A stretch of 64,000 nucleotides of DNA, taken from assembly GCA_942491185.1 (NCBI GenBank), contig CALOAB010000018.1, positions 310,001-374,000 of the forward strand. The letters are read 5' to 3'. Positions 52,851 through 61,690 of the stretch are shown here, in pieces. How positions within the stretch are numbered: position 1 is the first letter of the stretch; each line of letters opens with the position of its first letter. The translations under genes were made by a program, and so were the position numbers. The stretch comes from SLRI01 sp942491185 (GTDB lineage Bacteria > Pseudomonadota > Alphaproteobacteria > Geminicoccales > Geminicoccaceae). The notes under the pieces are model-generated. The model ran no database searches, was not told the DNA's origin, and saw only the letters and a list, made by a program, of their open reading frames with translations.

Positions 52851-53837
52851 ATGGCACGATTCCACGAAGTGTCGCGACGGCTCGCCTGCGGCCTGGCACT
52901 GGCCGCCGCCAGCGCGGTGCTCGCACTCGGTAGCGCAACGGCCGAGGCCGCCTATCCGGAGAAGCCGATCAAGGTGATCGTGCCGACCCAGGCCGGCGGC
53001 GGCATGGACAGCGTGGCGCGCATTCTGCAGCGCTATTTCGACGAGAACGACGTGCTCGGCCAGAAGGTCGTGGTGGTCAACATGCCCGGTGCCGGCGGCA
53101 CTGTCGGCACGCGTGCGATCCTCGACGCCGAGCCCGACGGCTACACCGTGGGCTTCTGGCACGAGGGGCTGATCACCTCCAACGCCATGGGCGTGGTCGA
53201 CTACAACCACGAAGCCTTCGAGGTGCTGGGCGCCACCGGCTACGGCGATCTCGGCTTCGGTGTGAGCACCGAGTCGCCCTACCAGAGCTTCGAGGAGCTG
53301 ATCGACGCCGCCCGCGCCAATCCCGACACGGTCAAGTGTGCGACCAATATCGGCCTGCCGGTGCACTTCGTGCCGCTGATGGTCCAGGACCAGGCCGATG
53401 TCGAGTTCCGCTTCGTCCAGGTCGGCGGCGGTGCGAAGCGCTTCCCGTCGGTGGTCGCGATGCACACCGATTTCGCCATCTTCGGCGCCATCGAGTTCAT
53501 CAAGTGGGGCGACGCCGACCTCAAGCCCATCGTCATGTTCTCCGAGGAGCGCGTCGAGCTGCTGCCCGACGTGCCGACCGCCAAGGAGCTCGGCATCGAC
53601 GTCGTCGCCCGCGCCAACCGCATCTGGCTGGCACCCAAGGGCACGCCGCCCGAGGTGGTGGCCCACCTGAGCGAGGCCTTGCGCACGGCGATGGCTGACC
53701 CTGCCGTGCAGCAGCAGATGTCGGACCTCGGCGTGGCGCCCGTCTTTGTCGAGCCGGAGGCGATGAGCGCAGAGCTGAATGGCTGGCGCGATCGGGCGAC
53801 ACCGCTGGTCGAGCTGGCGCGCCAGCTGCAACAGTAG
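52851..53837 (+). CDS. Tripartite tricarboxylate transporter binding protein TctC (second system)
   Basis: A 328-residue periplasmic binding protein with a signal peptide (about residues 1-34, ATAEAAYPEKP) and the TctC core KVIVPTQAGGGMDSVARILQ, VVVVNMPGAGGTVGTRAILD and VLPTAKELG-type block (LLPDVPTAKELGIDV). ATG 52851 follows AGGAGAGAG. It leads a long operon in which each later gene starts within a few bases of, or overlapping, the one before, ending with sulfatases. The substrate is presumably the carboxylate the sulfatases act on. Confidence 0.9.
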   Translation: MARFHEVSRRLACGLALAAASAVLALGSATAEAAYPEKPIKVIVPTQAGGGMDSVARILQRYFDENDVLGQKVVVVNMPGAGGTVGTRAILDAEPDGYTVGFWHEGLITSNAMGVVDYNHEAFEVLGATGYGDLGFGVSTESPYQSFEELIDAARANPDTVKCATNIGLPVHFVPLMVQDQADVEFRFVQVGGGAKRFPSVVAMHTDFAIFGAIEFIKWGDADLKPIVMFSEERVELLPDVPTAKELGIDVVARANRIWLAPKGTPPEVVAHLSEALRTAMADPAVQQQMSDLGVAPVFVEPEAMSAELNGWRDRATPLVELARQLQQ

Positions 53838-53847
53838 CCGGACCTCG

Positions 53848-54411
53848 ATGTCGGCGCCTCGCGCCGAGCCGAGGCCGCCAGGCCGGCTCGGGCAAAGACT
53901 GATCGGCAGCGCGGCGGCAAGGCGCGACCTCGTGCTCGCAGCCGCGCTGACGGTCTTCTCGGTCGTGCTCTACCAGCAGGCGGCGCTCCTGCCGCCGCCC
54001 TTCTTCGATCCGCTGGGCTCGGCCGCGGTGCCCAAGTTCGTGGCCCTGGTCCTTCTGGCCCTGGCCGCCGGCCTCGTTGTTCAACGCGCCTTCGGACTGG
54101 CCGAAGGCGGCATGGCGATGCCCACCAACGTCACCGCCGAGGCGCCCGTCCGCCCTGCCCCGCTCGCTGCCATTGGCGCCATCATCCTGCCGATCCTCTA
54201 CGTGGCGTCGATGCAGGCGGGCTTGCTCGCCTTCGCCCAGGCGTCGAGCCTCTTCGTCCTGGCGCTCGGCGGCCTGTTCGCCCGTTGGCGGTGGCGCAAC
54301 CTCGCTTTGCTGCTGCCGCTGGCGCTGCTCACCGGCTACGGCCTCGACTACATCTTCACCGAGATCCTCTATGTCGACCTGCCGCAGCGCTCACTGCTGA
54401 CGGGAGGCTGA
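53848..54411 (+). CDS. Tripartite tricarboxylate transporter subunit TctB (second system)
   Basis: A 187-residue membrane protein with four predicted helices and the C-terminal GYGLDYIFTEILYVDLPQ, the TctB tail. It has a longer N-terminus and a longer central loop (EGGMAMPTNVTAEAPVRPAP) than the left-hand copy. It starts 10 bases after tctC and ends 3 bases before tctA. Confidence 0.85.
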   Translation: MSAPRAEPRPPGRLGQRLIGSAAARRDLVLAAALTVFSVVLYQQAALLPPPFFDPLGSAAVPKFVALVLLALAAGLVVQRAFGLAEGGMAMPTNVTAEAPVRPAPLAAIGAIILPILYVASMQAGLLAFAQASSLFVLALGGLFARWRWRNLALLLPLALLTGYGLDYIFTEILYVDLPQRSLLTGG

Positions 54412-54414
54412 GCC

Positions 54415-55920
54415 ATGCTCGGCGACCTCGGCACGGCCCTGCTCTACATCGCCGAGCCCTGGCCCTTCTTCTTCGTCCTGCTCGGCACCTCGCTCGGCAT
54501 CTTCGTGGGCTCGGTCCCGGGCCTCACCGGCGGCATGCTGATAGCGCTCGCCATGCCGCTCACCTTCTACATGGACAGCACACTAGCCCTGATCATGATG
54601 GTGGCGATGTATGTGGGCTCGGTCTCCGGCGGGCTGATCAGCGCCACGCTGCTGCGCATGCCGGGCACGCCGTCCTCGATCATGACCACCTTCGACGGCT
54701 ACCCGATGGCACAAGCCGGCGAGGCCGAGCGGGCCTTGGCGCTCGGCATCGGTGCGTCGCTGATCGGCGGGCTGATCGCCGGCGTCGTCCTGGTCCTGCT
54801 GTCGCCGCCCCTCTCGCGCTGGGCCATGACCTTCGGGCCGTGGGAGTATTTCACCATGGTGCTCATGGCGATCGTGCTGATCGCCTCGATCAGCCAGGGC
54901 AGCATGATCAAGGGCCTGATCGCCGGCTTTCTCGGCATGGTCATGGCCATGCCGGGGCTCAATGAAAGTGACGGCCAGCTGCGGCTGACCTTCGGCTTCG
55001 ACGCCTTCAACGACGGCTTCAAGCTGCTGCCCGTGCTCCTTGGCGTCTTCGTGATGAGCCAGATCATCAAGGACGCGCTGGAGCTCAACAAACAGCCGGT
55101 GATGCTCAAGCTCGGCGCCGGCAAGGTCCTGGTGCCATTACGTGAGTGGCGCGGCCACGCCGGCAACATCCTCCGCTCTTCGGTCATCGGCACCTGGATC
55201 GGCATCCTGCCCGGCGTCGGTGCCTCGATCTCGGCCATGGTGGCCTATGTCACCACCAAGAACCTCTCCAAGACGCCGGAGAAGTTCGGCACCGGCCACG
55301 CCGAGGGGATCATCGCCTCGGAAAGCGCCAACAACGCCAATGTCGGTGGTGCCCTCATTCCGCTGATCACCATGGGCATCCCCGGCAGCCCGATCGACGC
55401 CATCCTGCTCTCGGCCCTGATCCTCCACAACATCCAGCCGGGCCCGATGCTGTTTCTCACCAACGGCGAGTTCGTCTGGGCGCTGATGGCGGCCTACTTC
55501 GTCGCCAACATCCTGATGTTTCTTATTATGACGGTTTCGATCCGGTGGATTGCGCGGGTGGTCACCATCGACAAGGCGTACCTGCTGCCGGTTATCTTCG
55601 TCTGCTGCGTGGTCGGCGCCTACGCCTTGTCCAACCGCATGTACGACGTCTGGGTGGTCATCGGCTTCGGCGTGATCGGCTTCCTCCTGGATCGCGCCAA
55701 GGTGCCCTTGGGCCCCTTCGTCATCGGCTTCGTGCTCGCCGGCATTTTCGAGGCCGAGCTGCGCACCAGCCTGCAAATGTCCGACCATGGCTTCCTCGGC
55801 ATCCTCGACCGGCCGATCGCCATGGTCTTCGTCACCGTTTCCGCCGCCATGCTGCTCTGGCCCTTCGTCCAGGCGTGGCGCGCGCGTCGGGGCCGCCTGC
55901 TTGTGGAGAACCAAGAATGA
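54415..55920 (+). CDS. Tripartite tricarboxylate transporter subunit TctA (second system)
   Basis: A 501-residue membrane protein with the same TctA blocks as the left-hand paralogue: LGIFVGSVPGLTGGMLIALA, MYVGSVSGGLISATLLRMPG, GILPGVGASISAMVAYVTTK and ALIPLITMGIPGSPIDAILL. The two copies are clearly paralogous. Its stop overlaps the start of the first sulfatase (ATGA), which ties transport to desulfation. Confidence 0.93.
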   Translation: MLGDLGTALLYIAEPWPFFFVLLGTSLGIFVGSVPGLTGGMLIALAMPLTFYMDSTLALIMMVAMYVGSVSGGLISATLLRMPGTPSSIMTTFDGYPMAQAGEAERALALGIGASLIGGLIAGVVLVLLSPPLSRWAMTFGPWEYFTMVLMAIVLIASISQGSMIKGLIAGFLGMVMAMPGLNESDGQLRLTFGFDAFNDGFKLLPVLLGVFVMSQIIKDALELNKQPVMLKLGAGKVLVPLREWRGHAGNILRSSVIGTWIGILPGVGASISAMVAYVTTKNLSKTPEKFGTGHAEGIIASESANNANVGGALIPLITMGIPGSPIDAILLSALILHNIQPGPMLFLTNGEFVWALMAAYFVANILMFLIMTVSIRWIARVVTIDKAYLLPVIFVCCVVGAYALSNRMYDVWVVIGFGVIGFLLDRAKVPLGPFVIGFVLAGIFEAELRTSLQMSDHGFLGILDRPIAMVFVTVSAAMLLWPFVQAWRARRGRLLVENQE

Positions 55921-57377
55921 AGCCCACCAACCTCCTCTTCATCATGTCCGACGAGCACAGCAAGCGGGTGGCGGGCGCCTACGGCAACGACATCGTCCAG
56001 ACGCCCAACATGGATGCGCTGGCGGCCGGCGGCACGCTGTTCGAGAACGCCTACTGCAACTGCCCGATCTGCGTGCCGAGCCGCGCCAGCTTCGCCACCG
56101 GCCGCCATGTCCACGAGATCGGCAACTGGGACAACGCCTTCCCCTACCAGGGTGAGCCCGAAAGCTTCGGCCACGCTTTGGCGCGCACCGGCCATCGCTG
56201 CGATTCCATCGGCAAGCTGCACTACCGCAGCGCCGACGACCCGAACGGCTTCGACAACGAGATCCTGCCGCTGCACGTGCTGAACGGCAAAGGCGACCTG
56301 CAGGGGATGCTCAGAAGCCCACCGCCCAAACGGCCCAGCACCAGCCAGCTCGCCGCCGACGCCGGTCCGGGCGAGAGCACCTATATCCGCTACGACCGCG
56401 ACATCCGCGATGCCGCCTGCACCTGGCTCGAGGAGGCCGCCGCCGCACCGCCGGATCGCCCCTGGATGCTGTTCGTCTCCTTCGTCTGCCCGCACTTTCC
56501 CCTGGTGGCGCCCAAGGAGTTCTTCGATCTCTACCCGCTGGACAGCCTGCCCTTGCCCAGGCTCAGGGAGCCGAACGAGTTCCCCGACCACCCGGTGCTG
56601 CGGAAGCTGCGCGAGGTGCAGTGCTACGAGGACAGCTTCAAGGACGAGGACCATATCCGCACGGCCATCGCCGCCTATTACGGCATGGTGAGCTTCCTCG
56701 ACGACAATATCGGCCGCATCCTGACAGCACTCAGGGCCACAGGGCTCGATGCCGACACCCGCATCGTCTACACCTCGGACCATGGTGACAATCTCGGCAC
56801 CCGCACCTTCTGGGGGAAATCGAACATGTACGACGAGAGCGCGGCTGTGCCGTTGATCATGGCCGGCCCCGACATCGCCAAGGGCCGTCGCGTGAAGACG
56901 CCGGTCTCGCTGGTCGACGCCCACCCGACCATCATGGAGTGCCTGGGCGCGCCGGTCGACGACAGCCTGCCCGGCCGCTCGCTCCTGGCCATCGCCGAGG
57001 GCGCCGATGCCGACCGGACGGTGCTCTCCGAGTACCACGCCGTGGCGTCGGTCACCGGCATCTTCATGGTCCGCTTCGGCCGCTACAAGTACATCCACTA
57101 CGAGGGCTACCAGCCGCAGCTCTACGACCTCGAGGCCGACCCGTTCGAGACCACCGATCTGGCAGCCGACCCGGCGCACCGCGAGACACTCGCCGAAGGC
57201 GACCGCCGGCTGCGGGCGATCTGCGACCCTGAGGCCGTGAACGAGCAGGCCTTCGCCGATCAGCGGGCCAAGATCGAGGCCGCCGGCGGCGCGGCCGCGG
57301 TCGCCAAGCTCGGCAGCTATCCCTACACGCCAGCGCCCGGTGAGGCGCCGCGCTTCTCGACCGGAGGGGCCTCCTGA
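55917..57377 (+). CDS. Sulfatase 1 (choline-sulfatase/arylsulfatase-like)
   Basis: A 486-residue sulfatase with no signal peptide. The metal-binding start NLLFIMSDEHSKR, the formylglycine motif ICVPSRASFATG (Cys52-x-Pro-Ser-Arg56), and the later metal block YTSDHGDNLGTRTFWGKSN are all present. Cys52 must be converted to formylglycine by an FGE-type or anaerobic maturase, not seen here. Location should be cytoplasmic, so the sulfate ester is cleaved after import. The start overlaps tctA; the stop overlaps sulfatase 2 (TGATG). A phosphonate monoester hydrolase activity is the main alternative in this superfamily. Confidence 0.87.
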   Translation: MKPTNLLFIMSDEHSKRVAGAYGNDIVQTPNMDALAAGGTLFENAYCNCPICVPSRASFATGRHVHEIGNWDNAFPYQGEPESFGHALARTGHRCDSIGKLHYRSADDPNGFDNEILPLHVLNGKGDLQGMLRSPPPKRPSTSQLAADAGPGESTYIRYDRDIRDAACTWLEEAAAAPPDRPWMLFVSFVCPHFPLVAPKEFFDLYPLDSLPLPRLREPNEFPDHPVLRKLREVQCYEDSFKDEDHIRTAIAAYYGMVSFLDDNIGRILTALRATGLDADTRIVYTSDHGDNLGTRTFWGKSNMYDESAAVPLIMAGPDIAKGRRVKTPVSLVDAHPTIMECLGAPVDDSLPGRSLLAIAEGADADRTVLSEYHAVASVTGIFMVRFGRYKYIHYEGYQPQLYDLEADPFETTDLAADPAHRETLAEGDRRLRAICDPEAVNEQAFADQRAKIEAAGGAAAVAKLGSYPYTPAPGEAPRFSTGGAS

Positions 57378-58873
57378 TGGCCAAGAGCAAGAGCCGACCC
57401 AACGTCCTGCTGATCACCGTCGACCAGTGGCCCGGACCGCTGCTGGGTGTCGCCGGTCATCCGGTGATCCAGACGCCGACCATCGATGCGCTGGCGGCCA
57501 TGGGCGTGCGCTACAACCGCGCCTACAGCGAGTGCCCGATCTGCATCCCGGCACGCCGCACGCTGATGACCGGCACGACGCCCAAGACGCACGGTGATCG
57601 CGTCTTCGGCACGGTCACGCCGATGCCCGACCTGCCGACCATCGCCCAGACCTTCCGCGACGGCGGCTATCAGGCCTATGCGGTGGGCAAGCTGCACGTC
57701 TACCCGCCGCGCGACCGCATCGGCTTCGACGACGTCATCCTCGCCGAGGAAGGCAGGCCGCATCTGGGCGCGGTCGACGATTACGACATGTACCTGGCTG
57801 ATCGTGGCTATGCCGGCCAGCAGTTCGGCCACGGCATGAACAACAACAACTACATGTACCGGCCCTGGCACCTGCCCGAGGACTGCCACAACACCAACTG
57901 GTCGACCGCACAGATGTGCCGGACGATCAAGCGGCGCGACCCGACCAGGCCCGCCTTTTGGACCCTCTCCTACACCCACCCGCACCCGCCGCTGGTGCCA
58001 CTGCAATGCTATCTCGACATGTACCGGCAACTGCAGATCGAGCCGGCGCTCGAAGCGGCCTGGGCGGCCGAGCCCGACCGGCTGCCGAGGGCACTCCGGC
58101 TGATCCGCGATTTCTACCCGCAGTTCCGGCCGGAGATAGTGGCTGAGATCCGCCGCGCCTTCTATGCGCTCTGCACGCATATCGACCACCAGCTTCGCCT
58201 GGTCATCGGCACGCTGCGCGAGGAAGGGCTGCTCGACGACACGGTCATCCTGCTCACCGCCGATCACGGCGACATGCTGGGCGATTTCGGCATCTTCGCG
58301 AAACGCACCTTCTACGAGCGCTCGGCCAACATCCCGATGATCCTGGCGGGCCCGCCCGGTGATCCGCGCATCAAGGCTGGCACCACCGACAGCCGCCTGG
58401 TCGGGCTCCAGGACATCATGCCGACGTTGCTGACCACGGCCGGCCTGCCGGTGCCCAAGACCTGCGACGGCATGGACATGCTGGGCAAGACCGAGCGCGA
58501 GATGCTCTACGGCGACTGCCTGGAGACGCAGGGTGCCAGCCGGATGCTGCATGACGGCCGGCACAAGCTGATCTGGTACCCGGCCGGCAACCACCTCCAG
58601 CTCTTCGACCTCGAGACCGACCCGACGGAGCTGCACGACCGCTCCGAGGACCCGGCCTATGCCGGCGTCCGCAAGACCCTGGAGGGCCGCCTGGCCAGCA
58701 CGTGCTACGGCGCCGATCTCGACCAGGGCTGGATCGTCGACGGCCGGCTCGCGGGCTTCGATCCCGGCCTCTACGTCAAGAAGGCGGATCGCAGCTTCTC
58801 CGGTCAGCGCGGCATCCACTACCCCGAGCCGCCGGCCCTCGATCCGGACAAGTCCGTGGGCTTCCCGGGCTAG
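57377..58873 (+). CDS. Sulfatase 2
   Basis: A 498-residue sulfatase, again without signal peptide. It has NVLLITVDQWPGPLLGVAG, the active-site CIPARRTLMTG (Cys56), VGKLHVYPPRD, and LLTADHGDMLGDFGIFAKRT. It differs well from sulfatase 1 in the middle part and is not a recent duplicate. It shares one base with the previous stop codon. The next gene begins 32 bases after the stop. Confidence 0.87.
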   Translation: MAKSKSRPNVLLITVDQWPGPLLGVAGHPVIQTPTIDALAAMGVRYNRAYSECPICIPARRTLMTGTTPKTHGDRVFGTVTPMPDLPTIAQTFRDGGYQAYAVGKLHVYPPRDRIGFDDVILAEEGRPHLGAVDDYDMYLADRGYAGQQFGHGMNNNNYMYRPWHLPEDCHNTNWSTAQMCRTIKRRDPTRPAFWTLSYTHPHPPLVPLQCYLDMYRQLQIEPALEAAWAAEPDRLPRALRLIRDFYPQFRPEIVAEIRRAFYALCTHIDHQLRLVIGTLREEGLLDDTVILLTADHGDMLGDFGIFAKRTFYERSANIPMILAGPPGDPRIKAGTTDSRLVGLQDIMPTLLTTAGLPVPKTCDGMDMLGKTEREMLYGDCLETQGASRMLHDGRHKLIWYPAGNHLQLFDLETDPTELHDRSEDPAYAGVRKTLEGRLASTCYGADLDQGWIVDGRLAGFDPGLYVKKADRSFSGQRGIHYPEPPALDPDKSVGFPG

Positions 58874-58905
58874 CGCTCGCCAGCCCGAGGCCGGGGAGGC
58901 CACGC

Positions 58906-60366
58906 ATGACCAATCTCCTGTTCCTCTTCTCCGACCAGCACGCGCGGCATGTCACCGGCGCCTATGGCGATCCTCTGGTCGAGACCCCGGCCCTCGACCG
59001 GCTGGCCGCCGATGGCGTCACCTTCGACAACGCCTATACGACGGCCCCGCTCTGCACACCGGCGCGCATGGCGATGCTGACCGCCCAATACAGCTACCGG
59101 ATCGGCTGCTGGACCAATTCCGACGTCTTGGCCTCCGACATCCCGACCCACGCGCATAGCCTGGGTGCGGCCGGCTACCAGCCGACCCTGATCGGCCGGC
59201 TGCATTCGATCGGCCCGGACCAGCTGCACGGCTATGCCGACCGGCTGGTCGGCGACCACAGCACCAACTGGCCGGGCGGCCACGCCCATTCGCTGGGCGT
59301 GCTGGAGCGCACCAACGAGCCCTTCCGGATCAGCATCGAGCGGGCCGGGCCCGGCCAGTCCTCCTACGAGGCCAAGGACCGCGACGTCTTGGCGGCGACC
59401 CTCGACTATCTCGAGCGCCAGCGCCCCGGCGAGCCCTTCGCCGCGACCGTCGGGCTCATGCTGCCGCACCAGCCCTATGTCTGCTCGACCGAGGACTACG
59501 CCCACTATGACGGCCGCGTGCCGTCCCCGCGCCTGGCCAAGCCCGGCGACAACGCGGAGCACCCGTATTTGCGCGCCTGGCGCGAGCACACGGGCTCGCT
59601 CGACCTGCCGCCGGAATGGGAGCGCCGGGCACGCACCGCCTACTATGGCCTCACCACCTCGATGGACCGGATGATCGCTGCCATCCTCGACAAGCTCGAG
59701 GAGACCGGCCTCGCCGAGGACACGGTGGTCATCTACGCCTCGGACCATGGCGATCAGCTGGGCGAGCGCGGGCTCTGGTGGAAGCAGACCTTCTACGACC
59801 ACTCGGTCGCCATCCCGATGATCATGCGCTGGCCCGGCCGATTGCCGAAAGGCGAGCGCCGGCACCAGGTGGTCAACCTGCTCGACCTCGCCGCCACCAT
59901 GTCGGATGCGCTCGACGCCCCGGCACTGCCGCAAGGCCAGGGCCGAAGCCTGCTCGGCGTCGCCAAGGATGCCCGCTCGCCCTGGCTGGACGAGACCTTC
60001 GCCGAGTACTGCACCGACGGCATGGCGCGCTGGACCGGTGCTGCGCCCGTGCAGCAGCGCATGGTGCGCAACGGCCGCTTCAAGCTCGTCTACTATCATG
60101 GGCTACGCCCGCAGCTCTTCGACCTCGAGGCCGACCCCGACGAGACCACCGACCTCGCCGAGGCGGTTGGTTATCAAACGATCCGCCAGGCGCTCATCGA
60201 TAGGGTGCTCGACGGTTGGGACCCCGAGGCCATTGCGCTGCGCATGGCGCGCAAGACGCCGAGCAAACAGCTGCTCAGCGCCTGGGCGAAGGCGGTCAAG
60301 CCGGCCGAGCAGCATCTCTGGGAGGTCAAGATGGCCGACAACTGGCTCGACGAGACGACGTCGTGA
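58906..60366 (+). CDS. Sulfatase 3
   Basis: A 486-residue sulfatase without signal peptide: NLLFLFSDQHARHVTGAYGD, active-site PLCTPARMAMLT (Cys50-Thr-Pro-Ala-Arg54), IYASDHGDQLGERGLWWKQT. ATG 58906 has GGGGAGG about 6 bases upstream. The stop overlaps the GTG of the next gene. Three different sulfatases in one operon suggest a substrate with several sulfate groups, or several related sulfated acids. Confidence 0.87.
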   Translation: MTNLLFLFSDQHARHVTGAYGDPLVETPALDRLAADGVTFDNAYTTAPLCTPARMAMLTAQYSYRIGCWTNSDVLASDIPTHAHSLGAAGYQPTLIGRLHSIGPDQLHGYADRLVGDHSTNWPGGHAHSLGVLERTNEPFRISIERAGPGQSSYEAKDRDVLAATLDYLERQRPGEPFAATVGLMLPHQPYVCSTEDYAHYDGRVPSPRLAKPGDNAEHPYLRAWREHTGSLDLPPEWERRARTAYYGLTTSMDRMIAAILDKLEETGLAEDTVVIYASDHGDQLGERGLWWKQTFYDHSVAIPMIMRWPGRLPKGERRHQVVNLLDLAATMSDALDAPALPQGQGRSLLGVAKDARSPWLDETFAEYCTDGMARWTGAAPVQQRMVRNGRFKLVYYHGLRPQLFDLEADPDETTDLAEAVGYQTIRQALIDRVLDGWDPEAIALRMARKTPSKQLLSAWAKAVKPAEQHLWEVKMADNWLDETTS

Positions 60367-61664
60367 GCCGCCTCTTCGGCATCACCGTGATGCCGGAATG
60401 GATCCAGGCCGAAGGTATCGAGCGCGTGCTCGACAATCTCGAGATGGCCGGCGCCAATGCGGTCGCCACCTCGCCTTATGTCATGGTGCCCAGCAACGAC
60501 CCGAGTGCTGGCCGCGAGCCGCCGGTCGATGCCGGTGCCGGCAAGGTCCGCCTGCTCGACCGTGAGCTCTGGGGCAAGCGCGAGCTGCGCTGCACCACGT
60601 CGCCCAGCTTCGTCCCCGACCGTGCTCTCTACGAAGGCCTGCGCTACCAGCCGGCGGAGCCGACCGAGCTCACCAGGCGCGAGGGGCCGAAGGTCGCGGC
60701 CTTCATCGAGCAGGCCCAGGCACGTGGCATGACCGTGCATCTCCAGGTCCAGGCCGCCATTCCGCCCGGCTACCGCGTCCAGTTCGGCGGGCCGGTGCCC
60801 GAGGACCAGCCGCTCCTGCCCGACGGCAGCCACCACGAGGGCCGGGTCGACAAGAATGGCAGCCTCGCGGCACTCGCGATCAGCGGCTACCTCCAGGCCC
60901 TGGTCGCCGACGTCGCCAAGGCCTACCCGACCATCGACGCGCTCCGCCTCGACTGGCCGGAATACCCCCCCTACACGCTCGACAGCTGGCTCTTCGACTT
61001 CTCCCCGCACGCCAAGGCGAGAGCGCGCGCCAAAGGCTACGATTGGGAGGGCCTCAGGGCCGCAGCAGGGCGCATTCAGGCGAACCCGGCACTCGTGCTC
61101 GATGAAGGGCTGGCTTCGCTGGAGGTCCTCGGCCACCTCAAGGCCGACCTCTCAGTCGATCTCCTGAGCGCCGCAAGGGTCGCCCTGCCAGCACCGATCA
61201 AGCTCGTCGCCCACGCCTTCCCACCACCCTGGAACCGGCTGTCCGGCCTCGATTTCGCGCGTGTCGGTGGCATTGCCGACGATATCGCGGTGAAGCTCTA
61301 CACCATGCACTGGCCGATGATGCTCAAGGGCTATCTGGAGCGCATGGGCCGGCTCGATGCGGATGGTGCTGCTGCCATCCAGCGTCTCTTCGACACCGGT
61401 GACGCACCGCTTGCCGACATCCGCTACCCGGAGCCGGAGGAAGCACATCCCGTGGGCGCGGACGCCCAGGCACGCAAGATCGCCGAGGCGATGCGCCAAG
61501 CACCGTCCATCCATGCCGCCGCGCACGCCTATGGCCCGCTCGACGACGTGATGGCCCGGGCGCGCGTCGCCTGGCAGGCCTCGGGTAGGCGCATCTGGCT
61601 CAACCGCTACGGCTATCTGAGCGACGCCAAGCTGCAGGCGCTAGCCGGCCTCGACGGCGGCTGA
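60363..61664 (+). CDS. TIM-barrel-like protein of unknown function in the sulfatase operon
   Basis: A 433-residue protein with no signal peptide and no family I can name with confidence. It opens RLFGITVMPEWIQAEGIERV, has GMTVHLQVQAAIPPGYRVQF, KAYPTIDALRLDWPEYPP and later LVAHAFPPPWNRLSGLDFAR; spaced beta-alpha units and the acidic DWPEY on a strand end resemble a glycoside-hydrolase-type barrel. The GTG start overlaps the sulfatase 3 stop (GTGA). As last gene of the operon it probably acts on the desulfated product, for example as a glycosidase or lyase, but that is inference from position. Confidence 0.6.
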   Translation: MSRLFGITVMPEWIQAEGIERVLDNLEMAGANAVATSPYVMVPSNDPSAGREPPVDAGAGKVRLLDRELWGKRELRCTTSPSFVPDRALYEGLRYQPAEPTELTRREGPKVAAFIEQAQARGMTVHLQVQAAIPPGYRVQFGGPVPEDQPLLPDGSHHEGRVDKNGSLAALAISGYLQALVADVAKAYPTIDALRLDWPEYPPYTLDSWLFDFSPHAKARARAKGYDWEGLRAAAGRIQANPALVLDEGLASLEVLGHLKADLSVDLLSAARVALPAPIKLVAHAFPPPWNRLSGLDFARVGGIADDIAVKLYTMHWPMMLKGYLERMGRLDADGAAAIQRLFDTGDAPLADIRYPEPEEAHPVGADAQARKIAEAMRQAPSIHAAAHAYGPLDDVMARARVAWQASGRRIWLNRYGYLSDAKLQALAGLDGG

Positions 61665-61690
61665 ATGAGCGGTCGGCGAGGCGTGTCGGC

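Noticed and set aside
57064..58903. Long minus-strand frames opposite the sulfatase genes
   Set aside because: They are composition-driven shadows; the plus-strand genes have intact sulfatase active sites and coupled starts.
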